Shown piece by piece: positions 54,391-64,000 of a stretch of DNA of 64,000 nt; the first letter of the stretch is position 1; every line of letters begins with the position of its first letter. The notes below the pieces were generated by a model, which had not been told where the DNA came from, made no database searches, and worked only from the letters and a program-made list of their open reading frames with translations. Both the position numbers and the translations under genes were made by a program. The DNA comes from Piezodorus guildinii (taxonomy: Eukaryota; Arthropoda; Insecta; Hemiptera; Pentatomidae): positions 19,750,871 through 19,814,870 of the forward strand of contig CM041298.1 in NCBI GenBank assembly GCA_023052935.1, in the 5' to 3' direction.

Positions 54391-54779
54391 TTTACTACTA
54401 TATTAAAACCAAATTATCAACTCATGTTACTTATCGAAACCACAGCCTGTGTGAAAATTTTAGGGCAAAAATGGAATATTTCGTTTTGAAGCTAAGTGAT
54501 GAAGAGGCGAAGCAGAAGCCAAAGTGGTATTCCATGTTCCATTAGTCGAAATTAAGAAGTAGTCGTTTAGATTGGAATTAGCTGGATCCCTACAAAGCTA
54601 TGGACTCCGCTATTAATTCCTTTACTAATGCTAACAATTCCAGACCTTATCTTGGAAACCAGGTCATTGCGGGATCTTATTGTTGGAGTACTCTCTGCTA
54701 ACCGAATCAATAGTCCAGAAAATCTAATAGAAATCGATTTCTGATAACTAAAATAGTAAAAAAAAAAACTAACACCAGA
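54391..54779. other. Unidentified, possibly coding-like island
   Basis: Between two family A left ends in opposite orientation. 54585-54748 is open on the plus strand (WIPTKLWTPLLIP, RSLRDLIVGVLSANRINSPE) without a start. No domain was recognised. It may be a LINE or gene relic. Confidence 0.3.
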
Positions 54780-54960
54780 AGGAATATAAAAAAAATCTAG
54801 TGAGAGCGACACACGACTTTCACTTACCTACGTTATTTTTATAAATTCAAGAATATTGAAAGTTAGAAACGAAAATGAATTGTTAAATAATTTTTTACAT
54901 TGTGTTTTAATTTGGTTTGAAATTTTCCAGACACTCACATTTTAATATAATAATGATATA
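54780..54960 (+). repeat. Family A left portion
   Basis: AAAAAATCTAGTGAGAGCGA, CACGACTTTCACTTACCTAC and GAAAATGAATTGTTAAATAA match the family A left end; it stops near 54960. Confidence 0.7.
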
Positions 54961-55094
54961 TGATCCTGAAAATGGTTAGAATTAGCATTCCCTGATCTTG
55001 CTAAATATGGGAAGACATACCTTACCTGACGTAAACTAATAGATGTTTTTTTAATGTAAAATAAAAACTTAAGCGTTATTTATCAGTGTAAATT

Positions 55095-55477
55095 GAGACG
55101 TTGATTTCCAAAAGGTACTAAAGGACATTTTTTACGAAATTGATATTTTTACATATTTGTATTCTCATAATTTAGTTTTATCTAAATATTTTATTTGGTA
55201 TTATCTAATGATTTTTCAAGTCCTTAAAAAACGCGATTTAGAAATGCGGTCATTTTCTAAAAGTACTAATTACGCATTTATTTTCGTTCCAAATCATTCT
55301 AAAAAAATTCATTTCGTAACTTTAATATGATGTTGTTATTATAGTAAAAAAATAATTCTAAATTTTAAGGCAAAAAGACCCAAATTAGCTAGTTTAATAA
55401 TATAGTAATGAGAGATTTTCGCTCTTCCTGTAAAATTTCCTAGAATGGACATAGTACGTTTTGGAAATCAACGTCTC
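55095..55477. mobile_element. 383-bp TIR element (MITE-like) with an empty site in the window
   Basis: Terminal inverted repeats of about 23 bp: GAGACGTTGATTTCCAAAAG at the left and its reverse complement with one mismatch at the right. AATT flanks both sides (55091-55094, 55478-55481). The paralogous site in copy 1 (about 52605-52612) has a single CAATT and no insert. No coding frame. The superfamily is not assigned. Confidence 0.85.
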
Positions 55478-55481
55478 AATT

Positions 55482-55990
55482 GTTAAATATTTTTTACATC
55501 TAAAATCCTCCGAACAATAGTTAATGCCCCTTATTATGTATCCAACCATACCTTACACCACGACCCAAATATTCCATTTATTTTATCCCTTATACCATTA
55601 AAATTCTCTAAATTTCATCAGAACCTTACCCGTCACCCTAATCCCCTTGCTCAATCCTTATCTAGCTCCACACATCCTTACCATCCTCCTAGAAGGTTGA
55701 AACGGCAGTGGCCTCGAGACCTCTTGTAAAATGTATATTGGAGTTCTAGCATTGGCTAGATTCTCCACTCACGTGCTGTATGCTTGTGAATTTTGTATAG
55801 GTATATTTTTATTGATTTTATTTCGTATATATGTATATTGCATTATTATTATTATATAAATTTATTGTTTTGTATATATCGTGTGAATGTAGTATGAATG
55901 TTGTACGTTATCACTATTAAAAATGTCCTGAATTGGACAGATTGTAATATTGCTCAATAAAGAATTGTTTCTCAGCTATAAAAAAAAAAT
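55482..55990 (+). pseudogene. J2 jockey-like LINE 3' end
   Basis: Encodes SKILRTIVNAPYYVSNHTLH, FHQNLTRHPNPLAQSLSSST and PPRRLKRQWPRDLL, then a UTR ending CAATAAAGAATTG and an A-run at about 55980-55990. It corresponds closely to the J1 C-terminus but with a different UTR. Confidence 0.8.
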
Positions 55991-56339
55991 ATTTTTTACA
56001 TGCAGTTAATAATTTAAATATATTCCCTAAATTCACAGAAATAGTAAATAAAAGTTTTTTAAAAAATTTATAATTACATAATTTCTTATTATAGGACCAT
56101 AGATAAATAAAAGGTCCTTTCAATATTTGCTTTCTTTCTGAGAAGGAAAATAAAGAACCATACATAATTTATTAATTAACATTATAATTACGGATAATGT
56201 TGTATGAGAAAGGTTCGGGGACTCTTATTAATACGTTTAATTATATTAATTATTATGTTACTAACTTTATTACAGCACGTTATGTTCTTTCGAAAAGTAC
56301 AATAGCCCATTTATTTCTTTCCAAAACGTACTATATCTA

Positions 56340-57250
56340 TATTACTTTGTTAAAAATCTGGAGCACGTAACACAATCATTTCACTTACATGCGTTTTTAA
56401 AATCAATTTAAGAATTTTTAAAAACATTTTGAGATGAAAATAAATTGTCGAAGAATCAATCACATTGATTTCCAATACAAATATGTGTTTTAATTGATAA
56501 TCTATCATATTATTACCTACGAAATCAGTTTTTTTTATCTGATTTTCACCACTTTCTGTTAACTTTTACAATATATTAACGTTAACTTTCCAACGGTATA
56601 TTATACATCTATATTGCAGTTTTCATGTTCAAAACATAAAAATTGGTTTAAAAAAAATTTTAGTTACAGGAGTGCTACCGTTGGGTAGATCTTATACAAG
56701 TCTTTTTCATGTAATTTTTCTTATATCATATTTACTAGTTGTATTTTTTTTTAGTACAGTTGTAAATTTCAATAAATTATGTTTAAGAAAAAAACATATA
56801 TTTTTGCTTTTTCTCTTTAGTTGGTCATCAAATTCGTTCATAATGTGTATTTAACCACTTTTTATCAAACCTACTAAGACGATATGTGTAATTTTTCTAT
56901 ATATATGAAATTGAAGGTACTTTAGAGAAAGAAAATTAAAATATCGACATTTAAGCTCTGGGAGACTATTCCATCAAAATGAAACCTAATGATATTAAAC
57001 CATTAAATTTTACATCTATATAGCGAGTCTAATTAAAATCGTTAGAGCCGTTTAAAAAAAAAAACAAAAAAAACGTGGTGTTGACAGTACTTAAGTACTT
57101 TCAGTCAGCCGATTTTATCAAAAAATTGTATTGAAATCTCGGACGTTCTCTTAAGTATAAAATTTCAGCTTTGAACGACTCTTCGTTTTCGTGCTAGAGT
57201 TATAACACACACACAGACCTTTTTTCGGTACATGGTTATTTTTGTCTCTG
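56340..57250 (+). repeat. Family A, long copy
   Basis: Left end AAAAATCTGGAGCACGTAAC, TCATTTCACTTACATGCG; then the usual internal order to GACCTTTTTTCGGTACATGG. The right end is missing; at about 57250 it meets an A copy in the opposite direction. 56655-56790 holds foreign J1-like UTR sequence (GAGTGCTACCGTTGGGTAG, ACAGTTGTAAATTTCAATAA). Confidence 0.7.
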
Positions 57251-57254
57251 GGGA

Positions 57255-57680
57255 CATTGATGAAGGATGACTAAATGTACAAGTTGAACGAATTTGATGA
57301 CCGACTAAAGTATAAAAGAAAAAAACTATTTTTTTAATGTAATTTTTATTTTTTTGATATCAAGAACAGTAATATACGTATAATAAATATGCTCTTGGAA
57401 AGCGAAATATTTTAGAACAAAATATATGATACTAAAGGTTGTAAAAGGTAATATAAAGTGACGAATTGGGAATAAACTTATTACTGATTAAAAATTTAAT
57501 ATAGTTACATTATATAATCTAAATCATGTTTCCAACGAAAATGAAATTATTTTTAGTTTTATAAAATCAATTAAAATATTTTTTTAAATTGAAGTATAGT
57601 TAATTGTTTTTAAATTTATTGTTAACAGTCGAGGTAAGTGAAAGTGGTGTGTTGCCCGCATCACATTTTTTTTTTTTTGA
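57255..57680 (-). repeat. Family A (minus), partial
   Basis: ATGTACAAGTTGAACGAATT, ACCGACTAAAGTATAAAAG and, at the end, TCGAGGTAAGTGAAAGTGGT plus GCCCGCATCACATTTTTT. It forms a converging pair with the copy at 56340-57250. Confidence 0.7.
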
Positions 57681-58163
57681 AAAAATGTAGGTTAATTTTA
57701 AAAACGACAGTAATTTCCTGATTATTTCTTTTACCTGGAAAAATTGTTCGTGTTAAATTTCAGACAGATGTTTTTTATGCAAAATACAACATGATAAATT
57801 GCCTTTTTTATTTAATACAAATGTAAAGTAGATACAACAAATTAATATTTAATGTAGAAATAAGATGTTTTAATGTTTGAATATACCTGAAAAAATAAAA
57901 ATTTGATCGGACTGAATAAGATCACCCTCGGAAGAAGTAGATCTGTTGAAAACTTGATATAGGGACCTCGGTAAGTTATACAGAGGAACTATGTCTGGTC
58001 ACGTGTCTACTATCAAAGAAAACAGTAAAAAACAGTTCCTGTTAAAAATTGGGTTCCGACGTGTTTCAAATCAAGACGTGACCTTTCTATACTTTTTACT
58101 CTAGTGTCCTTTTCATTTTCTAATATATTTCTAAAATATTTGAAATAAAAAAAAAAAATTACT
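57681..58163. other. No recognisable feature
   Basis: No frame or family match. The 57900-58110 stretch is less AT-rich, but nothing was identified. Confidence 0.4.
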
Positions 58164-58985
58164 GGAAGGAATTAGTCTGGGTGGCGGTCATTAAATGAAA
58201 CAGCTAATAGTTTCAACTATTTATTTTTTGCCAAAGTTTCGACCCCCTTTGTGGGTCATCACCAGGACTAAAAGATACAAAAGAATACAATTTCAATGAC
58301 ATTACATACAATATTATATAACCTATTTAGCTAGAGAACGTCGGTATTAAAATATAACAGAACTGTATATGTAAAAAAAAAAAAACTTAATTAAAATACA
58401 ATGACTATAGTACAATAATGAAAGTGTTATACAGAAAAAAAAATGTTTTTAAACAAAATTTACACAGGTGTCAATAATTTACATGAAATATGAAACATAA
58501 AAATATGAAGTAGAGTGGAGATACGTACCGCATGGTGGGAGAATGGAAACTAGGTACTGTTTGGTAGATGGGGGGTAGGTAGGATGGAAAATACGTAGGA
58601 AAAAAAGTAGAATGGAAAGTACGTACCGATTTATGGACAGGATCTGACAACAATGACTAAAATTCTTAATACTACCAAACAAAGAATCAATGAAATTTAA
58701 CTTATGATTATAATAATGATACAGGATAAAAAAAAACTAATTTAATTCTTGAAATATCACCTATATAATAGTAAGAACAGTGATGGAAGATGTACATGGA
58801 GAAAAACTGACTGTACCTCCCAACTTAATTATCCCTAATTCTGTTAAAGGTATCCAAAGATAACAGGATGGAAAAAATAAAATAAAAAGTAAAATAATAA
58901 TGGAACATTGTAAATTTATTAATTAATATTAATTAATGCGGTCATTAAATTTAGTTATTTAATTTGATGACCGCCACCCGGTCTA
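58164..58985 (-). mobile_element. H3: decayed relative of H1 with one main arm
   Basis: 58164-58850 follows the H1 left arm (GGAAGGAATTAGTCTGGGTG, GGCGGTCATTAAATGAAACA, GAGATACGTACCGCATGG, CAGGATCTGACAACAATGAC). At the other end only about 50 bp of the opposite arm remain (GATGACCGCCACCCGGTCT). So it is an H1-type element whose second arm is truncated. Confidence 0.75.
58230..58268 (-). ncRNA. Degenerate hammerhead motif, H3
   Basis: Same layout as in H1, but the core reads CTGGTGA in place of CTGATGA and GAAAC is followed by TTT in place of GTT. Stem II is kept. Expected to be inactive. Confidence 0.7.
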
Positions 58986-59009
58986 AATAAGAAGGCAAGA
59001 ATAAAAATA

Positions 59010-59335
59010 ATGTTACAAATTATTACAAAATGGTTTATTATTGCCTAATAAATATATTAGGGTATAATTGTTTATTTAGATGTTTAAAGGCAATTAACTA
59101 ATATGAAAAGCAATAAATAATCTGAAGGAAAATGGTCAATTACCACTGCTGGCTTCAAAACGTTATATCTGATATTTCCAAACCGGTTCGGATATTCCAA
59201 ATTAATGGTTCGTTTTTCGTTTTGTAAAAAAAGTATTCTTCTATCGAATAGCACTAATTACTGAATAGGTATTTATTCATTTATCTTACAAAATAACTGA
59301 GTTAAAGACGTATATTTTATAAGATATATTTTCGG
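59010..59335 (+). repeat. Family B
   Basis: ACAAAATGGTTTATTATTGC, TTAGGGTATAATTGTTTATT, GGAAAATGGTCAATTACCAC, TGGCTTCAAAACGTTATATC in family B order. Confidence 0.6.
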
Positions 59336-59339
59336 AGAC

Positions 59340-59797
59340 CATAGACGTGACCATATCTCTGGGTATTATACTGAGTGGCTTTATCCTTCTGTTCGACGGC
59401 AATACTCCTCACCCTCCGCTCAGACATCCCCCAGATATCACTTGAACCCAATCAATCAATATTTATATCCCATCACATAGAACTGCATCCTTTCTCGTTC
59501 GCTCCTCATTATATTGGAATTCCTTGCTTATCTCTATCCGTAAAACCGTCCATCTCTCTTCAAAAAACTCTTCCTATACCTCCTTGAATTTCTATCTTCC
59601 GTTCTATTTTAAATATAGGTACTCTGTAGTATATATAAGTGCCTGCTCCAAGTTTATGTGAATATGCAAATATATGTAGATGTATTACATTTGTTGTTTT
59701 TTATTTAAATGTAACTGGACTATAGGCAATATTTCGTGTTCATTAGTCTTGTTCTAAGGGGACTTGGACCCAGAATAAATTTTTTTTTTTTCAAAAA
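59340..59797 (+). pseudogene. C1-type LINE 3' end
   Basis: Broken frames give WLYPSVRRQYS, SHRTAS and FWN-like LEFLAYLYP, equivalent to C1 ORF2 near 26550-26800 (LKWLYPKFRRQYFL, PSHRTASFKRSF). The end is GGGGACTTGGACCCAGAATA. Confidence 0.7.
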
Positions 59798-59798
59798 A

Positions 59799-60245
59799 AA
59801 TAATAATAGGCTTAGCAAACCCAAAGCTTCAATGCCGATACCACTAAATACTGCCATAGATTTGTCTAATGATTGCCGTCCAAGCCCAATCCCCCAACCA
59901 GATTTAAAATTAATCAATTCTCCCGTCGACGTTTTGGCCTACCTCTTGGAAACCTACTTGTCAGATAAGGTAATAGCAACATTTTCGAAATTCGATTTTA
60001 TACTGAACCCAGCAACTTGGCACGCCCATTTGAGTAACCGCTATGCTATTATTCTGACAGGATACAAGCTCCGTAATTCCGCATTGTTTAAATATCGGTC
60101 TCGTCTCTCTTTATTCCAAATATTTTACGTAGTATGTCATTTTTTGAAAACCTTAAGGCGTTGTTCATCCTTCAAAGTAAGCGACAACGTTTTAGATTCG
60201 TATAGAACCGTCGGAAGAATAATAGTTTTATAAATTCTTACCCAT
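59799..60245 (-). pseudogene. L-GP LINE (minus), part 1
   Basis: Starts with the reversed (ATT)n tail and AGGCTTAGCAAACCCAAAGC. It runs back through the RT C-terminus (in reverse AAACCTTAAGGCGTTGTTCA). Cut at 60245 by a plus-strand copy of the same family; the rest is at 60877-60975. Confidence 0.75.
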
Positions 60246-60257
60246 TTGTTTCTTGAT

Positions 60258-60864
60258 TCTTTTGAACATGTTGAGAAATTTAAGTATTTATGTTAAATGA
60301 TAACAAGAAAAAATAAATCCAGGAGGAAATAAAGTCCCGGTCAAAGGCGGAAAATGCTTGTTATTATTCAGTTGCTAAATTACTTGACTCGCGACTTCTG
60401 TCTAAAAACATAAAGGTTAGAATTTATAAAACTATTATTCTTCAGACGATCCTTAACTGACGTGAAACGTGGCCGCTTACTTTGAAGGATGAACAGCGGC
60501 TTAAGGTTTTCGAAAATAAGGTACTACGTAAAATATTGGTCTGAAGAGAGATGAGGCCACTGGGGAGTTTAGAAGGTTGCACAACGCGGAATTGCGGAGC
60601 TTATACCTTGTGAATATAATTGAGTCGATAGCATCGCGGACACTCAAATGGGCGAGTAATGTTGTCGGGCTCGGTGAGAACGGATTCCGAGAAAATTGGT
60701 ATTGACCTTGGTCCGAAAGGTAGGCCGAAGCGTCGATGGGAGGATTGCGTTAAGGCTGATCTTGAGGGTATGGGCTTGAACGGTGGTCATTAGACGAACC
60801 TGTGTAAGCGGAATTTGATGGTATCGGCATCGAACCTTCGGGTTCGCTAAGCCTATTATTATTA
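60258..60864 (+). pseudogene. L-GP LINE inserted into another L-GP copy
   Basis: 5'-truncated: VEKFKYLC, then MITRKNKSRRK, and remnants of KVRIYKTIILQTILN and LKDEQRLKVFENKVLRKIL; (ATT)n tail at the end. TSD TTGTTTCTTGAT at 60246-60257 and 60865-60876. Stops and shifts throughout. Confidence 0.85.
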
Positions 60865-60876
60865 TTGTTTCTTGAT

Positions 60877-60975
60877 AGAAACCTCAGATAAGTTATTTCG
60901 CAACTAAATAGTAATACGCATTTCTCCCTTTACTTGCGACTTTATTTCTTCCTGGACTTCATTTTTTCTACTTAC
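60877..60975 (-). pseudogene. L-GP LINE (minus), part 2
   Basis: AGAAACCTCAGATAAGTTAT, GCAACTAAATAGTAATACGC and TTTATTTCTTCCTGGACTTC match 3560-3655, completing the copy begun at 59799. Confidence 0.75.
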
Positions 60976-61504
60976 ATGAAATTAAAGTTATGGCTGGCAA
61001 AATAGTTATTTTGGTTTGCACCAATAGATAGCGTTATGTGTCGTTTCGTTTAGAGCACTACTCTCTGGCCGCTCCCTATTTATTCTAAAATAAATGTTTT
61101 ACTTTGGAAAAAAACCCTATCAATTATCATCCTTCTTTAAGGAACTAAGAATATTAAGTGTCCTAATATTAAGTAGTATTTCTTAATTCTGAAGTTTAAT
61201 TGAAGACATAACTTTCCAACAAAAAAATATTTTTGAAGGGTATCGGATAGGTCTATAAATCAATACGATAGCATGTTAGGGCAATGGGACGCCAAAATAA
61301 AATTAACGTTAGATAGTTTAACCCTCAGTGTGATATAGATCAGATTACATAGGGTTTGGAAGGGCGATTGTCCCTTCAATCAATATCCAGTTATATTTTG
61401 GTTTATTTTTTTAAAATAAAATTTAATTAATGTACTGATAAACTTTCTTGTTAAGGAGTTTAAGGTAATCATATATACATTTTAAGTTGCTTAACACATT
61501 AAGT
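60976..61504. other. No recognisable feature
   Basis: AT-rich; no frame or family match. Confidence 0.4.
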
Positions 61505-61860
61505 TTTAAGCAGATAGATCAGGGCTGGTAACTATATCTGGAGGTCGCAGATGTGGGATTGAGATGAAATAGTAGGATCCTTATTGACTGATAACACACA
61601 AGTGTAGTCAGGATACGTAAAAGGAAAGTGTTAGGATGGGCTGGGTGGTCAGCTGTATAGACTGTGAGGAGAATGGGTCCGAGAATACTGCCTTGTGGGA
61701 CGCCAACGAACTGAACAAAAAGGGATGAATAGGAACTATTGCGATTTATTTTGTAGGATCTGTCAGTGAAATAGGAATGGATGATAAGGAAGTATGTTGG
61801 AGGGAGGAATTTTCGGAGTTTGTAAAGCATTCCCGGATGCCAGACGGCGATATTTTAAAT
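61505..61860 (-). pseudogene. J1-type jockey-like RT fragment (minus)
   Basis: Minus-strand frame 61519-61830: MLYKLRKFLPPTYFLIIHSY, TDRSYKINRNSSYSSLF, GVPQGSILGPILLTVYTADH, then RILTT where YADDT stood before a shift. It parallels J1 residues around 11100-11360. Upstream, on the same strand, is VWHPG. Only this RT middle part is present. Confidence 0.78.
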
Positions 61861-61864
61861 CTTC

Positions 61865-62580
61865 TTTCTCTAAAGTATATCAAATTGATTTTTGATTGCT
61901 TTCCAAAGGTATATTATACATCTATATTACTGTTTTAAAAGAAAAAAAAAAATCGCATAAAAAATATTTTTGCTTATTTCTCCTTTAGTTAGTTATCGAA
62001 TTCGTTCAACTTGTATTATATATTTAGCTGTTTGATTGTTGTATTATTTTTCAGATGATATAGTCAACTTTACGAAACACAAAACGAAGGGTACTTTAGA
62101 GGAAGAAAATTGAAAATATCGGCATTTAAGCCCTGTCAATCAGAATGAAACCGATATAATATTAAAGCCAATTAAATTTCACATCAATATAGCGAGTTTA
62201 ATCAAAATCGTTGCAGCCGTTTTCGAGAAAAATCGTAAAAAGATGTCTAATACATAGTATAAAATGGCTCTTCTGGTTAGCCGATTTTGATGAAGAAGGT
62301 GCTGTAACATCTCCAACAAGGGACTATGTCCCAGAATAAAGTTCATTTTATATTCTATTCTAACATTTCAGGCATAGACGCTCTTAAAGTATGAAATTTT
62401 AATTTTTTTACTACTTATCGTTTTCGCACTAGATTTACCACAGATACTTTTTTCTGGGACTTGGTCATTTGGACTATGGAGACTCCAAAACGTTTATTTC
62501 CGTTGAAAACTCGAATTCGAATATTTTTACGATCGCGATACTTTTCCTTACTACGTATTTCATATATAGGTAAGTAAAAT
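61865..62580 (+). repeat. Family A, right two-thirds
   Basis: TTCCAAAGGTATATTATACA to CATATATAGGTAAGTAAAAT in family A order, with a 48-bp C1 tail inserted at 62313-62360. Confidence 0.7.
62313..62360 (+). mobile_element. 48-bp C1-type LINE tail insertion
   Basis: GGGACTATGTCCCAGAATAA, then an ATTCT-type tail, between TAACATCT (62305-62312) and TAACATTT (62361-62368). An extremely 5'-truncated insertion in family A. Confidence 0.75.
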
Positions 62581-63170
62581 TAAAAAAAATTATACATTTG
62601 TTTTTGTTTTTGTTTTTTCCATCTTTTACTACTGTGCGCAACCCTGACTAATTTCTAACTACTACAAAAATAATAATAGTTCTGTAAAGATAATTAAAAA
62701 TGAAGGATATTGAACCCTAGGCTAGAATTAAAAGTTAGACCTTTCATAACCTCACCCTTCTTCCTAAATTATAACTAATGCCTCAACATTTGGGATAGGA
62801 CTTTGATTGTGATATTTACGAGAACCATGGGAGCTCCCTCAGAGACCATGCGTTTTCTTTAGCCATGGCATCGCCGGGGGTTGTCAAGGATATTTCTGTC
62901 CCTACAGCCTTTCCTCTCTGTCATAATTCAAATCCTTGGTTACATTTCATAGTTTGTAAATTCACAACGGCCCTCATATGAGAACTTTTTTAACCAGGCA
63001 TGAACCTTTTCTTTGTCTTTTTGGGGTTAGCGACGTTAAAACAAAAAATAAATAAATGGGTGAACGTAAATCCGAATCCTGGACAAGATGAGTTGGTCTC
63101 TGAGCACTAGAAGTTTAAAGTAAAATAAAATGGGATAATATTAAATAAGAAAATTGAATTAAATAGAAAA
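62581..63170. other. Mostly unidentified; SINE-like tail near the end
   Basis: 62680-63000 has no recognised content. 63022-63055 (TTAGCGACGTTAAAACAAAA, AATAAATAAA) resembles the tail of the tRNA-derived SINE family. Confidence 0.35.
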
Positions 63171-63237
63171 AAAATCTGGTGCTTGCAAGCAAATTTACCT
63201 CCGTCGTTAAAATTAATTTAAGACTTTATACATAATT
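63171..63237 (+). repeat. Family A left end, cut by a J1 insertion
   Basis: AAAAATCTGGTGCTTGCAAG, TTTACCTCCGTCGTTAAAAT match the left end; the inner CACGACTTTCAC is degraded. Confidence 0.6.
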
Positions 63238-63682
63238 TTTTTTTTTTTTTTTTTAACATATTTATTGATATTTACAATTGTATTATATACATCAGGTAAA
63301 TGTGGTGGACATAGTAAACTGACTTGAAATACATGTCTTAAAGAAAGTATCGGGATAATTTTCTTTTCAGACGCCTCGGAGGATTATAAGGAACCGAATA
63401 GGATGATAGGATAGAAACTAGTGGGCCAGAGTGGAAGTGGAGTTTTTCTAGGAATGTTATTGATCCCTGGTTCAGGCTAATTCAGTAACATACGGAACAT
63501 TAAGGTCTTTACGGATGAGTTTATTCGCGACAAAGTAAGGAGCGTTAAGGATTTTACGAAGGATATTGGATTGTAAGGATTGGATAAGAGAATAATTCGA
63601 TGGTTTAGTAGAGCCCTATAGCTTTACCCCGTAAGTCCATATCGGCCTTATGATGGTCAAGTAAATAAGTTTTTGTAATTAA
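63238..63682 (-). pseudogene. J1 jockey-like LINE 3' end (minus)
   Basis: Begins with a T-run (the poly(A) tail), then ATATTTATTGATATTTACAA and the C-terminal codons in reverse (AGACGCCTCGGAGGATTATA = RRLKR region; AGCGTTAAGGATTTTACGAA = KILNA region). Frames are broken. Confidence 0.78.
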
Positions 63683-63859
63683 GTCGAAGGTTGGAGCCAA
63701 TTAATTAAGTTCAGTAAGTGTTGAACTAAACAACTAAATGAAATTATACTTTAAAAAAAATTAGAGAATTAAAATGGTTTTTGATCGAAAATTTCTTTTA
63801 TAAAATAATATATAATATTATTTTCTATACGCATGTACAGTAACAAAAGTTTATACTCC
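63683..63859. other. No recognisable feature
   Basis: AT-rich spacer. Confidence 0.4.
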
Positions 63860-64000
63860 AATGCAAATTTAAGGCACTACTGTACAGTAGTAAGACCAAC
63901 AATATTGTATGTTATGGAAACAGTTTGCCTTTCGAGTCTTGAGAAATTTCTCAAGATTGAGAGAAAAATTCTTAGGAAGTTTCATGGACCCAAAATAAAA
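63860..64000 (+). pseudogene. RTE-clade LINE fragment at the window edge
   Basis: PTILYVMETVCLSSLEKFLK and IERKILRKFHGPK parallel the RTE at 15.7 kb (MLYGTETSCLPTLEKLPK, VERKILRKIYGP). It continues outside the window. Confidence 0.7.

Larger units (their letters stand above)
55000..56605 (+). repeat. Inverted duplication, copy 2
   Basis: Reverse complement of 51516-52725 apart from the TIR element at 55095-55477. Its right side continues naturally into the rest of a family A copy (to 57250), while copy 1 stops at the hammerhead module. Copy 2 therefore looks like the original arrangement. Confidence 0.85.

Overview
This 64 kb window reads as an AT-rich, repeat-dominated stretch of an animal genome, most likely an arthropod and probably an insect. 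The reasons are jockey-, RTE- and CR1-type LINEs, RNase H LINE ends, a tRNA-derived SINE, two Ty3/Gypsy LTR retrotransposons, mariner remnants and Penelope-like hammerhead modules, with no bacterial-style gene organisation. I found no host protein-coding gene that I can defend. Species cannot be named from the sequence alone.

Family labels used below. Family A is a non-coding repeat of about 0.75 kb whose two ends carry inverted ACTTTCACTTACCT motifs. Family B is an AT-rich repeat that often adjoins A. L-GP is a non-LTR RT fragment family containing the peptide FGPKRDE and ending in an (ATT)n tail. RTE is an RTE-clade LINE. J1, J2 and J3 are jockey-like LINEs. C1 is a CR1-like two-ORF LINE. 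N1 is a LINE with a C-terminal RNase H/zinc-knuckle tail. H1-H3 are Penelope-like modules carrying hammerhead ribozyme motifs.

Layout. 1-9.2 kb: LINE ends, a decayed SINE, L-GP copies, a circularly permuted 5S rRNA pseudogene at 3.8 kb, and A/B repeats. 9.7-12.9 kb: a nearly full J1 LINE inside an A copy. 13.4-14.2 kb: an inverted duplication with a 21-bp minisatellite. 15.1-16.7 kb: an antisense RTE LINE whose 5' end runs into a 5.6 kb tandem array of seven ~800-bp monomers (16.56-22.16 kb). 22.7-27.2 kb: the best preserved non-LTR element, C1. 27.2-35.6 kb: heavily nested A, J1, J3, SINE, N1 and L-GP fragments, ending with a 1.48 kb palindrome (H1) carrying two hammerheads. 36.1-46.5 kb: two LTR retrotransposons in opposite orientation, both inserted in the same (TA)n tract. 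46.5-64 kb: degraded LINE ends and A/B copies, a second hammerhead-flanked insertion (H2) enclosing a copy of a segment found at 55.0-56.6 kb, a 383-bp terminal-inverted-repeat element with an empty paralogous site, and a self-nested L-GP insertion.

The region is best understood as a record of nested insertions; many can be ordered in time from target-site duplications (TSDs). Most coding frames are broken, but several breaks in otherwise intact frames are single-base losses, so consensus indel errors are a real alternative to decay for the two LTR elements and C1.
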